In this document: positions 52,244 to 59,922 of the stretch, in pieces
Numbering within the stretch: the first letter of the stretch is position 1
Layout: each line of letters opens with the position of its first letter
DNA from: Microbacterium marinilacus
Lineage (GTDB): Bacteria; Actinomycetota; Actinomycetes; Actinomycetales; Microbacteriaceae
Direction of reading: 5' to 3'
Assembly: GCF_019753765.1 (NCBI RefSeq)
Contig: NZ_JAIJZW010000005.1
Span: forward strand, 124,001-188,000
Length of the DNA stretch: 64,000 bases
Program-made: the position numbers and the translations under genes
Notes under the pieces: generated by a model
Databases searched by the model: none
What the model was told of the DNA's origin: nothing
The model's input: only the letters and a program-made list of their open reading frames with translations

Positions 52244-53539
52244 TCAGGCGGGCTCGGCGCCGAGGTGGGCGACGGCCTCGGCGAGCGCGCGGATGCCGAG
52301 GGCGACGTCCGCCGACGCGACCGACTCGTCGGGGTGGTGGCTGACTCCGTCGGGGTTGCGCAGGAACAGCATGCCCACGTCGGCGATCGCGCCGAGCGCC
52401 ATGCCGTCGTGGCCCGCCGGGCTGAACAGCGTGGCGGGCGCGGCGGCCCCGCCGTCCGCGCCGGCGACGATGCCCTCGCGCACCACATCCTGCAGCAGCG
52501 GCGCGCAGAACACGGCGGGCGCGCTGTGCACCTCACGGGCCGTCCACCGCAGACCCCGACGCCCCATGATGGCGTCGAGCTCGCGCGAGATCGCGCTCCA
52601 CACCGCATCGCGGCGCGCGTCGAACTCGCCGCGCAGATCGAGGCTGAACCGGGCCTCGCCCGGCACGACGTTGACGGCGCCGGGGAACGCCTCGAACTGG
52701 CCGACGGTGCCGATGATGTGGTGCTCGCCGCGGCAGATCCGCTCCACCGCGAGGGCGGCCTCGCTCGCGCCGAGGAGCGCGTCGCGGCGCATGTCGTAGG
52801 GCGTGCCGCCCGCGTGGCGGGCCTCGCCCTCCACCTGCAGCTGGAACCGCCGGGCGCTGGCGATGGACGACACCACCGCCAGCGGCTCGCCGCGCCGGTC
52901 GAGCTCTGGCCCCTGCTCGATGTGCGCCTCGAGGTAGCCGACGAGCTGCCCCGGCCGACGCGCGGCCTCGCCGACGCGACCGGGGTCGAGACCGAACTCT
53001 CGGTAGGCCTCGCGCAGGCTCACGCCGTCGGCGTCGGCGAGGTCCCACCACGCGTCGTCCCATGCGCCCGCCACGGCGGACGACCCGAGCAGGGCCTTGC
53101 CGAACCGCGTGCCCTCCTCGTCGCTGAACGCGGCCACCTCGATGCCGAACGGGAACGGCGAGCGCGCCCGACCGTCGTCCGAGACCGTCCGGAGCAGGCG
53201 CACCACCTCGATCGCCATCAGCACCCCGACGATGCCGTCGTACCTTCCTGCGTCGATGACCGTGTCGAGGTGCGACCCGAGCATCAGCACGGGGGCGTCC
53301 GGGTCGGCGGCCGGCAGCAGCCCGAGCTGGTTGCCCGCAGCGTCCTGCCGCGTGACCAGCCCGGCCTCGCGCATCCACTCGGCCGCGAGCCGGTTCACGC
53401 GCGCGTGCTCCGGAGAGAGGTAGACGCGGGTGATCGCGCCGTCGTCGGCCGAGACTCCCGCGAGCTCGTCGCAGCGGGCCATCACCCGGCGCGCGGCCGC
53501 GTGCAGCGAGGACGGGTCCGTCTCGCGCAGCCGGCTCAT
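52244..53539 (-). CDS. allC: Allantoate amidohydrolase (M20 family)
   Basis: 431 aa. It hydrolyses allantoate to ureidoglycine, CO2 and ammonia. M20 metal motifs are GSHLDTV (about 93-99), AFSDEEGTRFG (Asp-Glu-Glu, ~136-146), EAHIEQGPEL (~203-212) and GHDGMALG near the end; the family lid domain with GTVGQFEAFPGAVNVVPG follows. N-carbamoyl-amino-acid hydrolases share the fold, but the neighbouring allantoinase and PucG-type genes favour allantoate. Its ATG overlaps the aminotransferase stop (ATGA). Confidence 0.9.
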   Translation of the reverse strand: MSRLRETDPSSLHAAARRVMARCDELAGVSADDGAITRVYLSPEHARVNRLAAEWMREAGLVTRQDAAGNQLGLLPAADPDAPVLMLGSHLDTVIDAGRYDGIVGVLMAIEVVRLLRTVSDDGRARSPFPFGIEVAAFSDEEGTRFGKALLGSSAVAGAWDDAWWDLADADGVSLREAYREFGLDPGRVGEAARRPGQLVGYLEAHIEQGPELDRRGEPLAVVSSIASARRFQLQVEGEARHAGGTPYDMRRDALLGASEAALAVERICRGEHHIIGTVGQFEAFPGAVNVVPGEARFSLDLRGEFDARRDAVWSAISRELDAIMGRRGLRWTAREVHSAPAVFCAPLLQDVVREGIVAGADGGAAAPATLFSPAGHDGMALGAIADVGMLFLRNPDGVSHHPDESVASADVALGIRALAEAVAHLGAEPA

Positions 53540-54765
53540 CCGGCGGCCCCGGAGTACACCTCGCTCGCGGCCTCGACGCCGCCGCCCGCCGGCACGGATG
53601 CCCCGAAGCGGCGCAGCACGGCCTCCAGGGCCGCGAGAGTGGTCAGCACGGTGTCCTTGCGGGCGTTGTAGCCCATGGTGCCGATCCGCCACACGCGCCC
53701 GTGCAGCGGGCCGAACGAGGTGCCGATCTCGATGCCGAAGTCGTCCAGGAGCGCCCCGCGGGCGGCGTCGCCGGGCACGCCGTCGGGGATCTCGACGGCG
53801 ACGACGTTGTGCATCTTGTGCGCGACGTCGCCGAAGACCGTCAGCCCCAGTCCCTCGACGCCCGCGAGCATCGCGGCACCGGAGAGGCGGTGCCGCTCGA
53901 TCACCGCGTCGCGCCCCTCGGCCAGCAGCACGCGGGCGCACTCGCGCGCGGCGTAGAGCATGGACGTCGCCTCGGTGTGATGGTTCAGGCGGCGCGGGCC
54001 CCAGTAGTCGAGGATCATGCCGAGGTCGAAGTAGTTCGACCGGACGAAGTCGCTCGCCGACTCGTCCCCCTCCTCGCGGATGCCCGCCTCGATGCGCTTG
54101 CGGGAGCGGATCGCCTCGACCGCCCGGTCCGAGAGGGTGATCGGCGCCGATCCGCTGGGCCCGCCCAGGCACTTCTGCAGCCCGGCCGTGGCCGCGTCCA
54201 CGCCCCAGGCGTCGGCCTCGAACGGGTTGCCGCCGAGCGACGCGGTCGCATCGGTGTAGAACAGCACCCCGTGCCGCTCGCAGATCGCGCCGACCTCGTC
54301 GAGCGGCTGGTTCATGGTGGTGGAGGTGTCGCCCTGCACGAGGGCCAGCACGTGCGGCTTGACGCGCAAGATCGCCTCCTCGATGAGCGAGACGGGCACG
54401 ACCTGACCCCACTCGACCTCGATCCGGTGCACCTCGGCGAGCGCCCGCTCGGCGATCTCCGCGAGGAGGTGCCCGAATCGGCCGAACACGGGCACGAGCA
54501 CCCGGTCACCGGGGCGGACGAGCGACACGAGCGCGGCCTCGATGCCCGCGCGGGACGTGCCGTCGACGAGCAGGGTCGCGTCGTTCTCCGTGGCCCACAC
54601 CTGTCGGTACAGCTCCTGGGTGTCGCTCATGGCACCGGTCATGAAGGGGTCGTACTGCCCCACGAGCGGCGCCGACATCGCGCGGAGGACGCTGGGATAG
54701 GCGGAGATCGGGCCGGGGCCCATCAGCAGGCGGGCGGGCGGGTCGAGCGGCGGGATGGCGGTCAT
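53536..54765 (-). CDS. pucG: PLP-dependent alanine/ureidoglycine--glyoxylate aminotransferase
   Basis: 409 aa, class V aminotransferase. LLMGPGPISAYPSVLRAMSAPLVGQYDP is the family N-terminus, DGTSRAGIEAALVSLV and GDTSTTMNQPLDEVG bind PLP, and GLQKCLGGPSG holds the PLP lysine near 200. It resembles PucG, which transaminates S-ureidoglycine with glyoxylate, and lies between the allantoate hydrolase and the amidase with 4-bp overlaps on both sides. Serine-glyoxylate aminotransferase is the alternative. Confidence 0.87.
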   Translation of the reverse strand: MTAIPPLDPPARLLMGPGPISAYPSVLRAMSAPLVGQYDPFMTGAMSDTQELYRQVWATENDATLLVDGTSRAGIEAALVSLVRPGDRVLVPVFGRFGHLLAEIAERALAEVHRIEVEWGQVVPVSLIEEAILRVKPHVLALVQGDTSTTMNQPLDEVGAICERHGVLFYTDATASLGGNPFEADAWGVDAATAGLQKCLGGPSGSAPITLSDRAVEAIRSRKRIEAGIREEGDESASDFVRSNYFDLGMILDYWGPRRLNHHTEATSMLYAARECARVLLAEGRDAVIERHRLSGAAMLAGVEGLGLTVFGDVAHKMHNVVAVEIPDGVPGDAARGALLDDFGIEIGTSFGPLHGRVWRIGTMGYNARKDTVLTTLAALEAVLRRFGASVPAGGGVEAASEVYSGAAG

Positions 54766-56387
54766 GCGTTCTCCAGGACGGATGCGAGCTCGCGGGCGAG
54801 CCGGACGAGGGCGATGTCGGTGCCGGCGCGCGAGGCGAGGCACACCCCGACGGGGGCGGGGCCGGACCGGGCGGCGACGGTGAGCAGCGGTGCGGAGATC
54901 GCGGGGACGCCCGCCACGGCGACGGGGGTCGTCATCCTCAGCGTCGCGGTGCGCACCGCGTCGACGCGCGCGCGGTCCGCCGTGCGCATCGGCGCGGGGC
55001 CGGGCACCGTGGGCAGGATCAGCACGGCGTCGGCCACGACCGCGTCGATCCGCTCTTTGAGGGGCGCGAGCCGGTCGCGGGCTGCGCGCTCCTGCTCGGC
55101 CGTGATCGCGGCGGCGTCGCGGAAGCGCTGGGCGACACCGCCGCCGGTCGCGTCGGGGTGGGCTGTCAGCCACTCCCCGTTGTTGCGCCAGGCCTCGGCC
55201 CCCTGCACCGCCCGGAAGGCGTCGTGATAGTCGCCGAGGTCGCCGATCGAGACCGTCTCGAAGGCGAGGCCGAGACGGTCGAGCAGCGCCTCGAAGGCCA
55301 CGCGCGTGTGGCTCTCGACGACGTCCATCGCCTCGCGGGGCACGACGAGGCGGCGCGGCAGCTCGGAGTCGCTCTCGCCGTACACGTTCTCGGTCGACGC
55401 CGAGCCGTCATAGCTGAGGCACCATTCGGCCACGCGCTGCAGGGTCCCGCCGTCGCGGGCGAGCCAGCCGACGGTGTCGAACGACTGCGCGAGCGGCAGC
55501 AGCCCCTGCCGCGGCACGAGCCCGTGCGTGGTCCGCAGCCCCCAGAGCCCCTGGTAGGACGCGGGCACGCGGATGGATCCGGCGGTGTCGGTCGCGAGGC
55601 CGATATCGGCCTGGCCGGTCGCGACGGCCGACGCGGGCCCGCTCGACGAGCCGCCGGGCAGGGCTCCGGGCACGGCCCCGTTGGGCGGTGTGCCGTAATG
55701 CGCGTTGTCCCCGGCGACGGAATAGGCGAACTCGTCGGTGCGGGCGATGCCGCGCAGCGACGCGCCGCCGCGCAGCAGGTCGGAGACCGCCGCCGCGGTG
55801 CGGGTCTCGGGCGGCACCGACTCGAGGTACGCGGGATTGCCCGCCCCGATTCGGTACCCCTTGATGGCGAACAGGTCCTTCACCGCGACCGTCAGTCCCT
55901 CGAGCGGTCCCTCCCAGGCCCCCTGGAACAGCGGGTCGCCGACCGTCCGCCAGATCGCGCGGTCGAAGGCCTTGGGCCGCGGCGAGACGTGCGCGGCCAT
56001 GATGCGCCATCCCGCCGCGGACCTCGTCCACACCTGGGTCTGCAGGCCACGACCGCCCGCGGCGAACCGCGAGACCGAGACGAGCAGGGCAGCGTCGTCG
56101 GACAGGGGACGGTGCTCGACCCTCTCGATCACGCGGGGTCCCACGCCGCCGCGGAGCGACCGGAAGGCGCTGATCGCGTCATGGCCGACGAGCAGGCCCG
56201 CGTCGTCGCCGCGCATCGTGCCGTCGCCCGGCGCGAAGAACGCGTCGAGCGCGTCGAGGTCGTTCGCCAGGATCGCCCGCTCGTACGCCAGGAACGCGTC
56301 GAGCAGGTCGCCGGGCACCGTCTCGGCGCCGGGGAACGAGGCGCGGGCGTCGGGCTCTGCGTCGGGCATGGGCTCAGTCTCCGTCAT
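54762..56387 (-). CDS. AtzH-like domain fused to an amidase-signature hydrolase
   Basis: 541 aa. Residues ~25-140 form an NTF2-like AtzH/DUF3225 domain (LLDAFLAYERAILANDLDALDAFFAPG; HDAISAFRSLRG; VWTRSAAGWRIMAAHVS). The amidase domain (~145-540) has the full triad: Lys170 in VAVKDLF, cis-Ser247 in GGSSSG and nucleophile Ser271 in DTAGSIRVPA. In cyanuric acid degradation, AtzE (amidase) and AtzH (deamidase) are separate. Here the fusion sits in an allantoin operon, so a urea-like or carboxy-amide intermediate is a plausible substrate (inference). Confidence 0.87.
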   Translation of the reverse strand: MTETEPMPDAEPDARASFPGAETVPGDLLDAFLAYERAILANDLDALDAFFAPGDGTMRGDDAGLLVGHDAISAFRSLRGGVGPRVIERVEHRPLSDDAALLVSVSRFAAGGRGLQTQVWTRSAAGWRIMAAHVSPRPKAFDRAIWRTVGDPLFQGAWEGPLEGLTVAVKDLFAIKGYRIGAGNPAYLESVPPETRTAAAVSDLLRGGASLRGIARTDEFAYSVAGDNAHYGTPPNGAVPGALPGGSSSGPASAVATGQADIGLATDTAGSIRVPASYQGLWGLRTTHGLVPRQGLLPLAQSFDTVGWLARDGGTLQRVAEWCLSYDGSASTENVYGESDSELPRRLVVPREAMDVVESHTRVAFEALLDRLGLAFETVSIGDLGDYHDAFRAVQGAEAWRNNGEWLTAHPDATGGGVAQRFRDAAAITAEQERAARDRLAPLKERIDAVVADAVLILPTVPGPAPMRTADRARVDAVRTATLRMTTPVAVAGVPAISAPLLTVAARSGPAPVGVCLASRAGTDIALVRLARELASVLENA

Positions 56388-57573
56388 GGCTCTGCTCCTC
56401 CGAGCTGGTCCCCTCCGAGGCTGCGCCCTCCGAGCCGGGTCCCTCGAGATCGGCGATCCGGATCCGCGCGTGCACCCCGGTGGTGATGTCGACGACCTGG
56501 GAGACGTCGAAGTCGGTCGCGGCGGAGAGGTACGCGTACGCCAGGTGCTCCTCCATGCCGTATCGCGCCTGCAGCAGCGACAGCGCCGCGTGCACGGCCT
56601 TGCGCATGGCCTCGTTCAGGTCGGGGTCGAGGCCCGTCGGCACGAGGTGCTCAGGGGTGCGCACGAGGGGGCCCGTGACGTCTCCGAACGCGGCGAGCGC
56701 CTGCTCACGCGGCACGACATCGAAGCGCAGCGTCGCGCGGAGCGACGCCTCCAGCGCCGTGAGCGCGACCTCCCCGTCGCCCTGCGCGAAGTGGGGGTCG
56801 CCGACGTAGGCGAGCGCCCCCTCGACCTGCACCGGCAGATGCAGCGTCGTGCCCTCGACGAGCAGCTTGATGTCGATGTTCCCGCCGTGCGGTCCGGGCG
56901 GCACCGAGTGCGGGCGTTCGTCCGACGCGGGCGCGACGCCCATCGTGCCGAGGAACGGCGCGAGGGGGAAGGCCACGTCCCGCGGCCCGCCCTCGACGCG
57001 AGGCAGGGTGCCGACGAGCGCGCCGTCGCGCTCCTCGACCGGCGCGAACACGCTGACGGTCGTGCCGGAGCGCGGCAGCAGCCCCGGCAGGGCGCCCTTG
57101 CCGTGCCGGTTCGAGATGACGCCGTAGGGCACGCGCGGCTCGAGCCGCTCGATGGTGATCGCCAGCAGGTCGCCGGGGCGCGCGCCCTCGACGCGGATGG
57201 GCCCCGTGACGACGTGCGGTCCGTCGGCGGCGGGGTCACGCGGCGAGCGCGCGGCGATCGCGACCGCGTCGCGCAGCACGGCGTCCTCGCCGACCCCGTG
57301 CTGGGCGAAGTACGCCGCCGGGTCCTGGCCCTGGTCGGGCAGGATGCCCTCGTGGCTGACTGTGTCGACCACCACGCTGTCGCCCGATCGGATCGTCAGC
57401 ACGGGGGCGTCGAGCCGGCTGGGCAGCCGCCCCCACAGGATCGTCTCGGGCCCCGCGGGCAGGTAGGTCGCTCCCTCGGGCACGCTCTGCCCGGGCTGCA
57501 GGATCGGCAGGCGGGCGAAGGCCGGGGGCTCGGCCCCGACGCCGTACCGGTTCGTCCCTATCTCATGTCCCAC
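56374..57573 (-). CDS. Acetamidase/formamidase family protein
   Basis: 399 aa. SGDSVVVDTVSHEG (about 63-76), VTGPIRVEGARPGDLLAITIERLEP, GGNIDIKLLVEGTTLHLPVQVEGALAYVGDPHFAQGDGEV (~232-271, in parts) are the FmdA/AmdA signatures, with metal-site His and Asp residues present. It releases ammonia from formamide or acetamide; formamide is an alternative fate of ureide nitrogen. It is the first gene of the amidase-pucG-allC unit and overlaps the amidase gene by 14 bp. Confidence 0.9.
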   Translation of the reverse strand: MGHEIGTNRYGVGAEPPAFARLPILQPGQSVPEGATYLPAGPETILWGRLPSRLDAPVLTIRSGDSVVVDTVSHEGILPDQGQDPAAYFAQHGVGEDAVLRDAVAIAARSPRDPAADGPHVVTGPIRVEGARPGDLLAITIERLEPRVPYGVISNRHGKGALPGLLPRSGTTVSVFAPVEERDGALVGTLPRVEGGPRDVAFPLAPFLGTMGVAPASDERPHSVPPGPHGGNIDIKLLVEGTTLHLPVQVEGALAYVGDPHFAQGDGEVALTALEASLRATLRFDVVPREQALAAFGDVTGPLVRTPEHLVPTGLDPDLNEAMRKAVHAALSLLQARYGMEEHLAYAYLSAATDFDVSQVVDITTGVHARIRIADLEGPGSEGAASEGTSSEEQSHDGD

Positions 57574-57673
57574 TTCCGGCCCCTTTCAGACAATCCGTAT
57601 CCCACTTTGGAGGATCCGTGTCCCGTTCGTGCCCGTGTCCCCGTTCGTGCCCGTTGATGTCCCATTTCGTGCC
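57567..57673. repeat. TGTCCC-TTCGTGCC tandem cluster (family C)
   Basis: Five related units read rightwards: TGTCCCACTTCCGGCCCC, TATCCCACTTTGG, CGTGTCCCGTTCGTGCC (57617-57633), CGTGTCCCCGTTCGTGCC (57634-57651) and TGATGTCCCATTTCGTGCC (to 57673). Spacing is uneven and units diverge. It lies directly upstream of, and slightly inside, the acetamidase gene start. The rest of the gap to allB (57674-57738) shows a CCGGGACATCG on the opposite sense only. Confidence 0.7.
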
Positions 57674-57738
57674 AGTACTCGACTCACAGAACGGCGTCAA
57701 CGGGGACACACCCGCCACGGGCCGCAACCGGGACATCG

Positions 57739-59073
57739 TCACGATTGCGCCGCCAGGACATCCCGGCCGTCGCGGGCGAGCACGCCCTCGCCGCGGCGGT
57801 ACACCGGCCGGCCGTGCAGCCAGGTCTCGACCACGGCACCGGTCAGCGCGGCGCCGTGCCACGGGGAGAGCTTGTTGCGGTACTCGAGCGCGTCGGCGTC
57901 GACGGTGAACGGCAGCTCCGAATCGAACACCGCCAGGTGGGCGGGAGCCCCCGGCGCGATGCGGCCCCGACCAGGCAGCCGCACCAGGTCGGCCGGACCG
58001 GTCGTGAACAGCGGCAGGACGCGCTCGAGGGGGATGCCGCGGCGGCGCGCCTCGGTCCACACCGCCGACAGCCCGGTCTGCACGCCGGCGATGCCGCCCC
58101 ACGCCTCGCCGAGATCGGGCCGCAGCTTCAGGTCGGGTGTCGCGGGCGAGTGGTCGCTGACGATCGCCGTCACCGTGCCGTCGAGCACTCCCTCCCACAG
58201 CACGTCCTGGTTCGCCGCGTCGCGGATCGGCGGGCAGCACTTGAAGGTGCCCGCTCCGTCCGGCACGTCCTCGGCGCGCAGGGTCAGGTAGTGGGGGCAG
58301 GTCTCAACCGTGAGGCGCACGCCCTCGCGCTGCGCGGCCCGCACCTCGGCGAGCGCCTCGCCCGCGGCCACGTGCACGATGTGGGCCCGGGCTCCGGTGC
58401 GGCGCGCCGCCTCGATGACGAGACGGATGGCGGCGACCTCCGCCGCCGGCGGACGCGAGGCGACGAAGTCGCGGAACACGGGCCCGTGCGCGTCGGCCAG
58501 GTGGTCGTCGAGCTCGGCGTGCGCGATCAGCAGTCCGTCGCGCGGCGCGAGCTCGGCCAGCGCCGCCTCGAGCTGCGCGGCGTCGAGATGGCCGAACTCG
58601 TCGATGCCGCTGGGGGCGAGGAAGCACTTGACGCCGACGACGCCCGCGTCGAGCAGCGCCCCGAGCGCGCCGAGGTTCTCGGGCACCGCGCCGCCCCAGT
58701 AGGCGACGTCGACCGCGAGCTTCCCCGAGGCCGCCGCGCGCTTCGCGGCGAGCGCATCGGGCGTGGTCGTGACGGGCACGCTGTTGAGCGGCATCTCGAC
58801 CACCGTCGTGATGCCGCCGGCCGCGGCCGCCGCGGTGCCCGTGGCGAACCCCTCCCAGTCGGTGCGTCCGGGCTCGTTCAGGTGCACGTGCGAGTCGACG
58901 AGGCCGGGCAGCAGCACGACGTCGTCGGCGAGCACCAGGTCGGCGGAGTCGTCGAACGGATCGACCGCGACGATGCTCCCCTCCGCGAGGCGGACGGTGG
59001 CGGGGGCGAAGGCTCCGTCGACGAAGGCGCGGCGAGCGGCGATCGATCGGGGCGCGGCGGGCGAGAGCGTCAC
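57739..59073 (-). CDS. allB: Allantoinase
   Basis: 444 aa, cyclic amidohydrolase. It opens allantoin to allantoate. Metal residues are visible: DSHVHLNEPGRTDWEGF (H62, H64), carboxylated Lys149 in GVKCFLAPSG, IAHAEL, HIVHVAAG and VSDHSP. CPHYL and LPLFTTGPADLVRLPGRGRIAPG are family segments. GTG 59073 overlaps the racemase stop (GTGA). Dihydropyrimidinase is less likely because of the EPGR motif. Confidence 0.95.
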   Translation of the reverse strand: MTLSPAAPRSIAARRAFVDGAFAPATVRLAEGSIVAVDPFDDSADLVLADDVVLLPGLVDSHVHLNEPGRTDWEGFATGTAAAAAGGITTVVEMPLNSVPVTTTPDALAAKRAAASGKLAVDVAYWGGAVPENLGALGALLDAGVVGVKCFLAPSGIDEFGHLDAAQLEAALAELAPRDGLLIAHAELDDHLADAHGPVFRDFVASRPPAAEVAAIRLVIEAARRTGARAHIVHVAAGEALAEVRAAQREGVRLTVETCPHYLTLRAEDVPDGAGTFKCCPPIRDAANQDVLWEGVLDGTVTAIVSDHSPATPDLKLRPDLGEAWGGIAGVQTGLSAVWTEARRRGIPLERVLPLFTTGPADLVRLPGRGRIAPGAPAHLAVFDSELPFTVDADALEYRNKLSPWHGAALTGAVVETWLHGRPVYRRGEGVLARDGRDVLAAQS

Positions 59074-59912
59074 GCGTTCACGCTACCCATGCCGTGTGTC
59101 GCGCGGATGTCGGCGCCGATGCGCGTGGGCCCCGCGGACACCGCGCGACCGTCGACGTCGCGGCCCGGCCCGTGGGCCGGCTGCGGACTCGTCCCCCGCT
59201 CCGCCGCCCGAGCCGGCGGAGCGGCGTACTCGTCGCGCTTGCTCACCCCGACGCCCATCCGGGCCATCGTCGCCCCCAGGCCGACGGCCGCCGCGACGCC
59301 GTCGATCACCGGCACGCCCAGCCGCGCGGAGAGGGCGTGGCACAGGTCGGCCATCCCGGCGCAGCCCAGCACGACCGCGTCCGCGCCGTCCTCCTCGACG
59401 GCCCGCCGGCACCAGCCGAGGATCTCGTCGAACGCGGCCGTCCCCGTCTCCTCCAGCGCGAGCACCGGCACCCCCGATCCGTACGCCGCGACGCAGGCTC
59501 GCTCGTACTCGTATCGCGCGAGCAGGTCGCGGGCGCGGCCCAGCGTGCGAGAGAGCGTCGTGACGATACCGAACGTGCGCCCGGCGAGCGCGGCGACGTG
59601 CATCGCCGCCTCCGCGATCCCGATCACCGGCGCGTCCACCAGCTCGCGTGCGGCGTCGAGCGCGGGATCGCCGAAGCAGGCGATCACGTAGGCGTCGCTG
59701 CCGCCGGCGGCGAGGTCGGCGCGGATCAGGTCGAGCACCGCGGCCGAGGCCCACACCTCGTCGACGTGGCTCTCGACGGCGACGGGACCGCGACCGGGGG
59801 CGGGGCAGACGGCCACGACCTGGACCCCGGGGCCCGCGACCTCCCGGGCGGCCTGGCCGATCTTGTCGGTCATCGCCCGGGAGGTGTTGGGGTTGATCAG
59901 CGTGATGCGCAT
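59070..59912 (-). CDS. Hydantoin/allantoin racemase (Asp/Glu racemase superfamily)
   Basis: 280 aa. MRITLINPNTSRAMTDKIG is the hydantoin-racemase N-terminus. Two cysteines in IACFGDPAL (near 79) and LGCAGM (near 184) are the catalytic acid/base pair. HyuE/HpxA enzymes interconvert stereoisomers of 5-substituted hydantoins, including allantoin, so that allantoinase can use both. The last ~45 residues are a variable tail. It lies 10 bp after the permease stop and overlaps allB. Confidence 0.9.
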   Translation of the reverse strand: MRITLINPNTSRAMTDKIGQAAREVAGPGVQVVAVCPAPGRGPVAVESHVDEVWASAAVLDLIRADLAAGGSDAYVIACFGDPALDAARELVDAPVIGIAEAAMHVAALAGRTFGIVTTLSRTLGRARDLLARYEYERACVAAYGSGVPVLALEETGTAAFDEILGWCRRAVEEDGADAVVLGCAGMADLCHALSARLGVPVIDGVAAAVGLGATMARMGVGVSKRDEYAAPPARAAERGTSPQPAHGPGRDVDGRAVSAGPTRIGADIRATHGMGSVNA

Positions 59913-59922
59913 GCTGTCGACG

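Noticed and set aside
50785..52608. A single 607-codon minus-strand reading frame across the homopolymer tract
   Set aside because: It joins the real N-terminal half of the nuclease to the wrong frame after the tract and adds antisense sequence upstream of the true ATG at 52002.
57617..57673. Possible CRISPR array
   Set aside because: Units are 17-22 bp, adjacent without unique spacers, diverged, and no cas genes are present.
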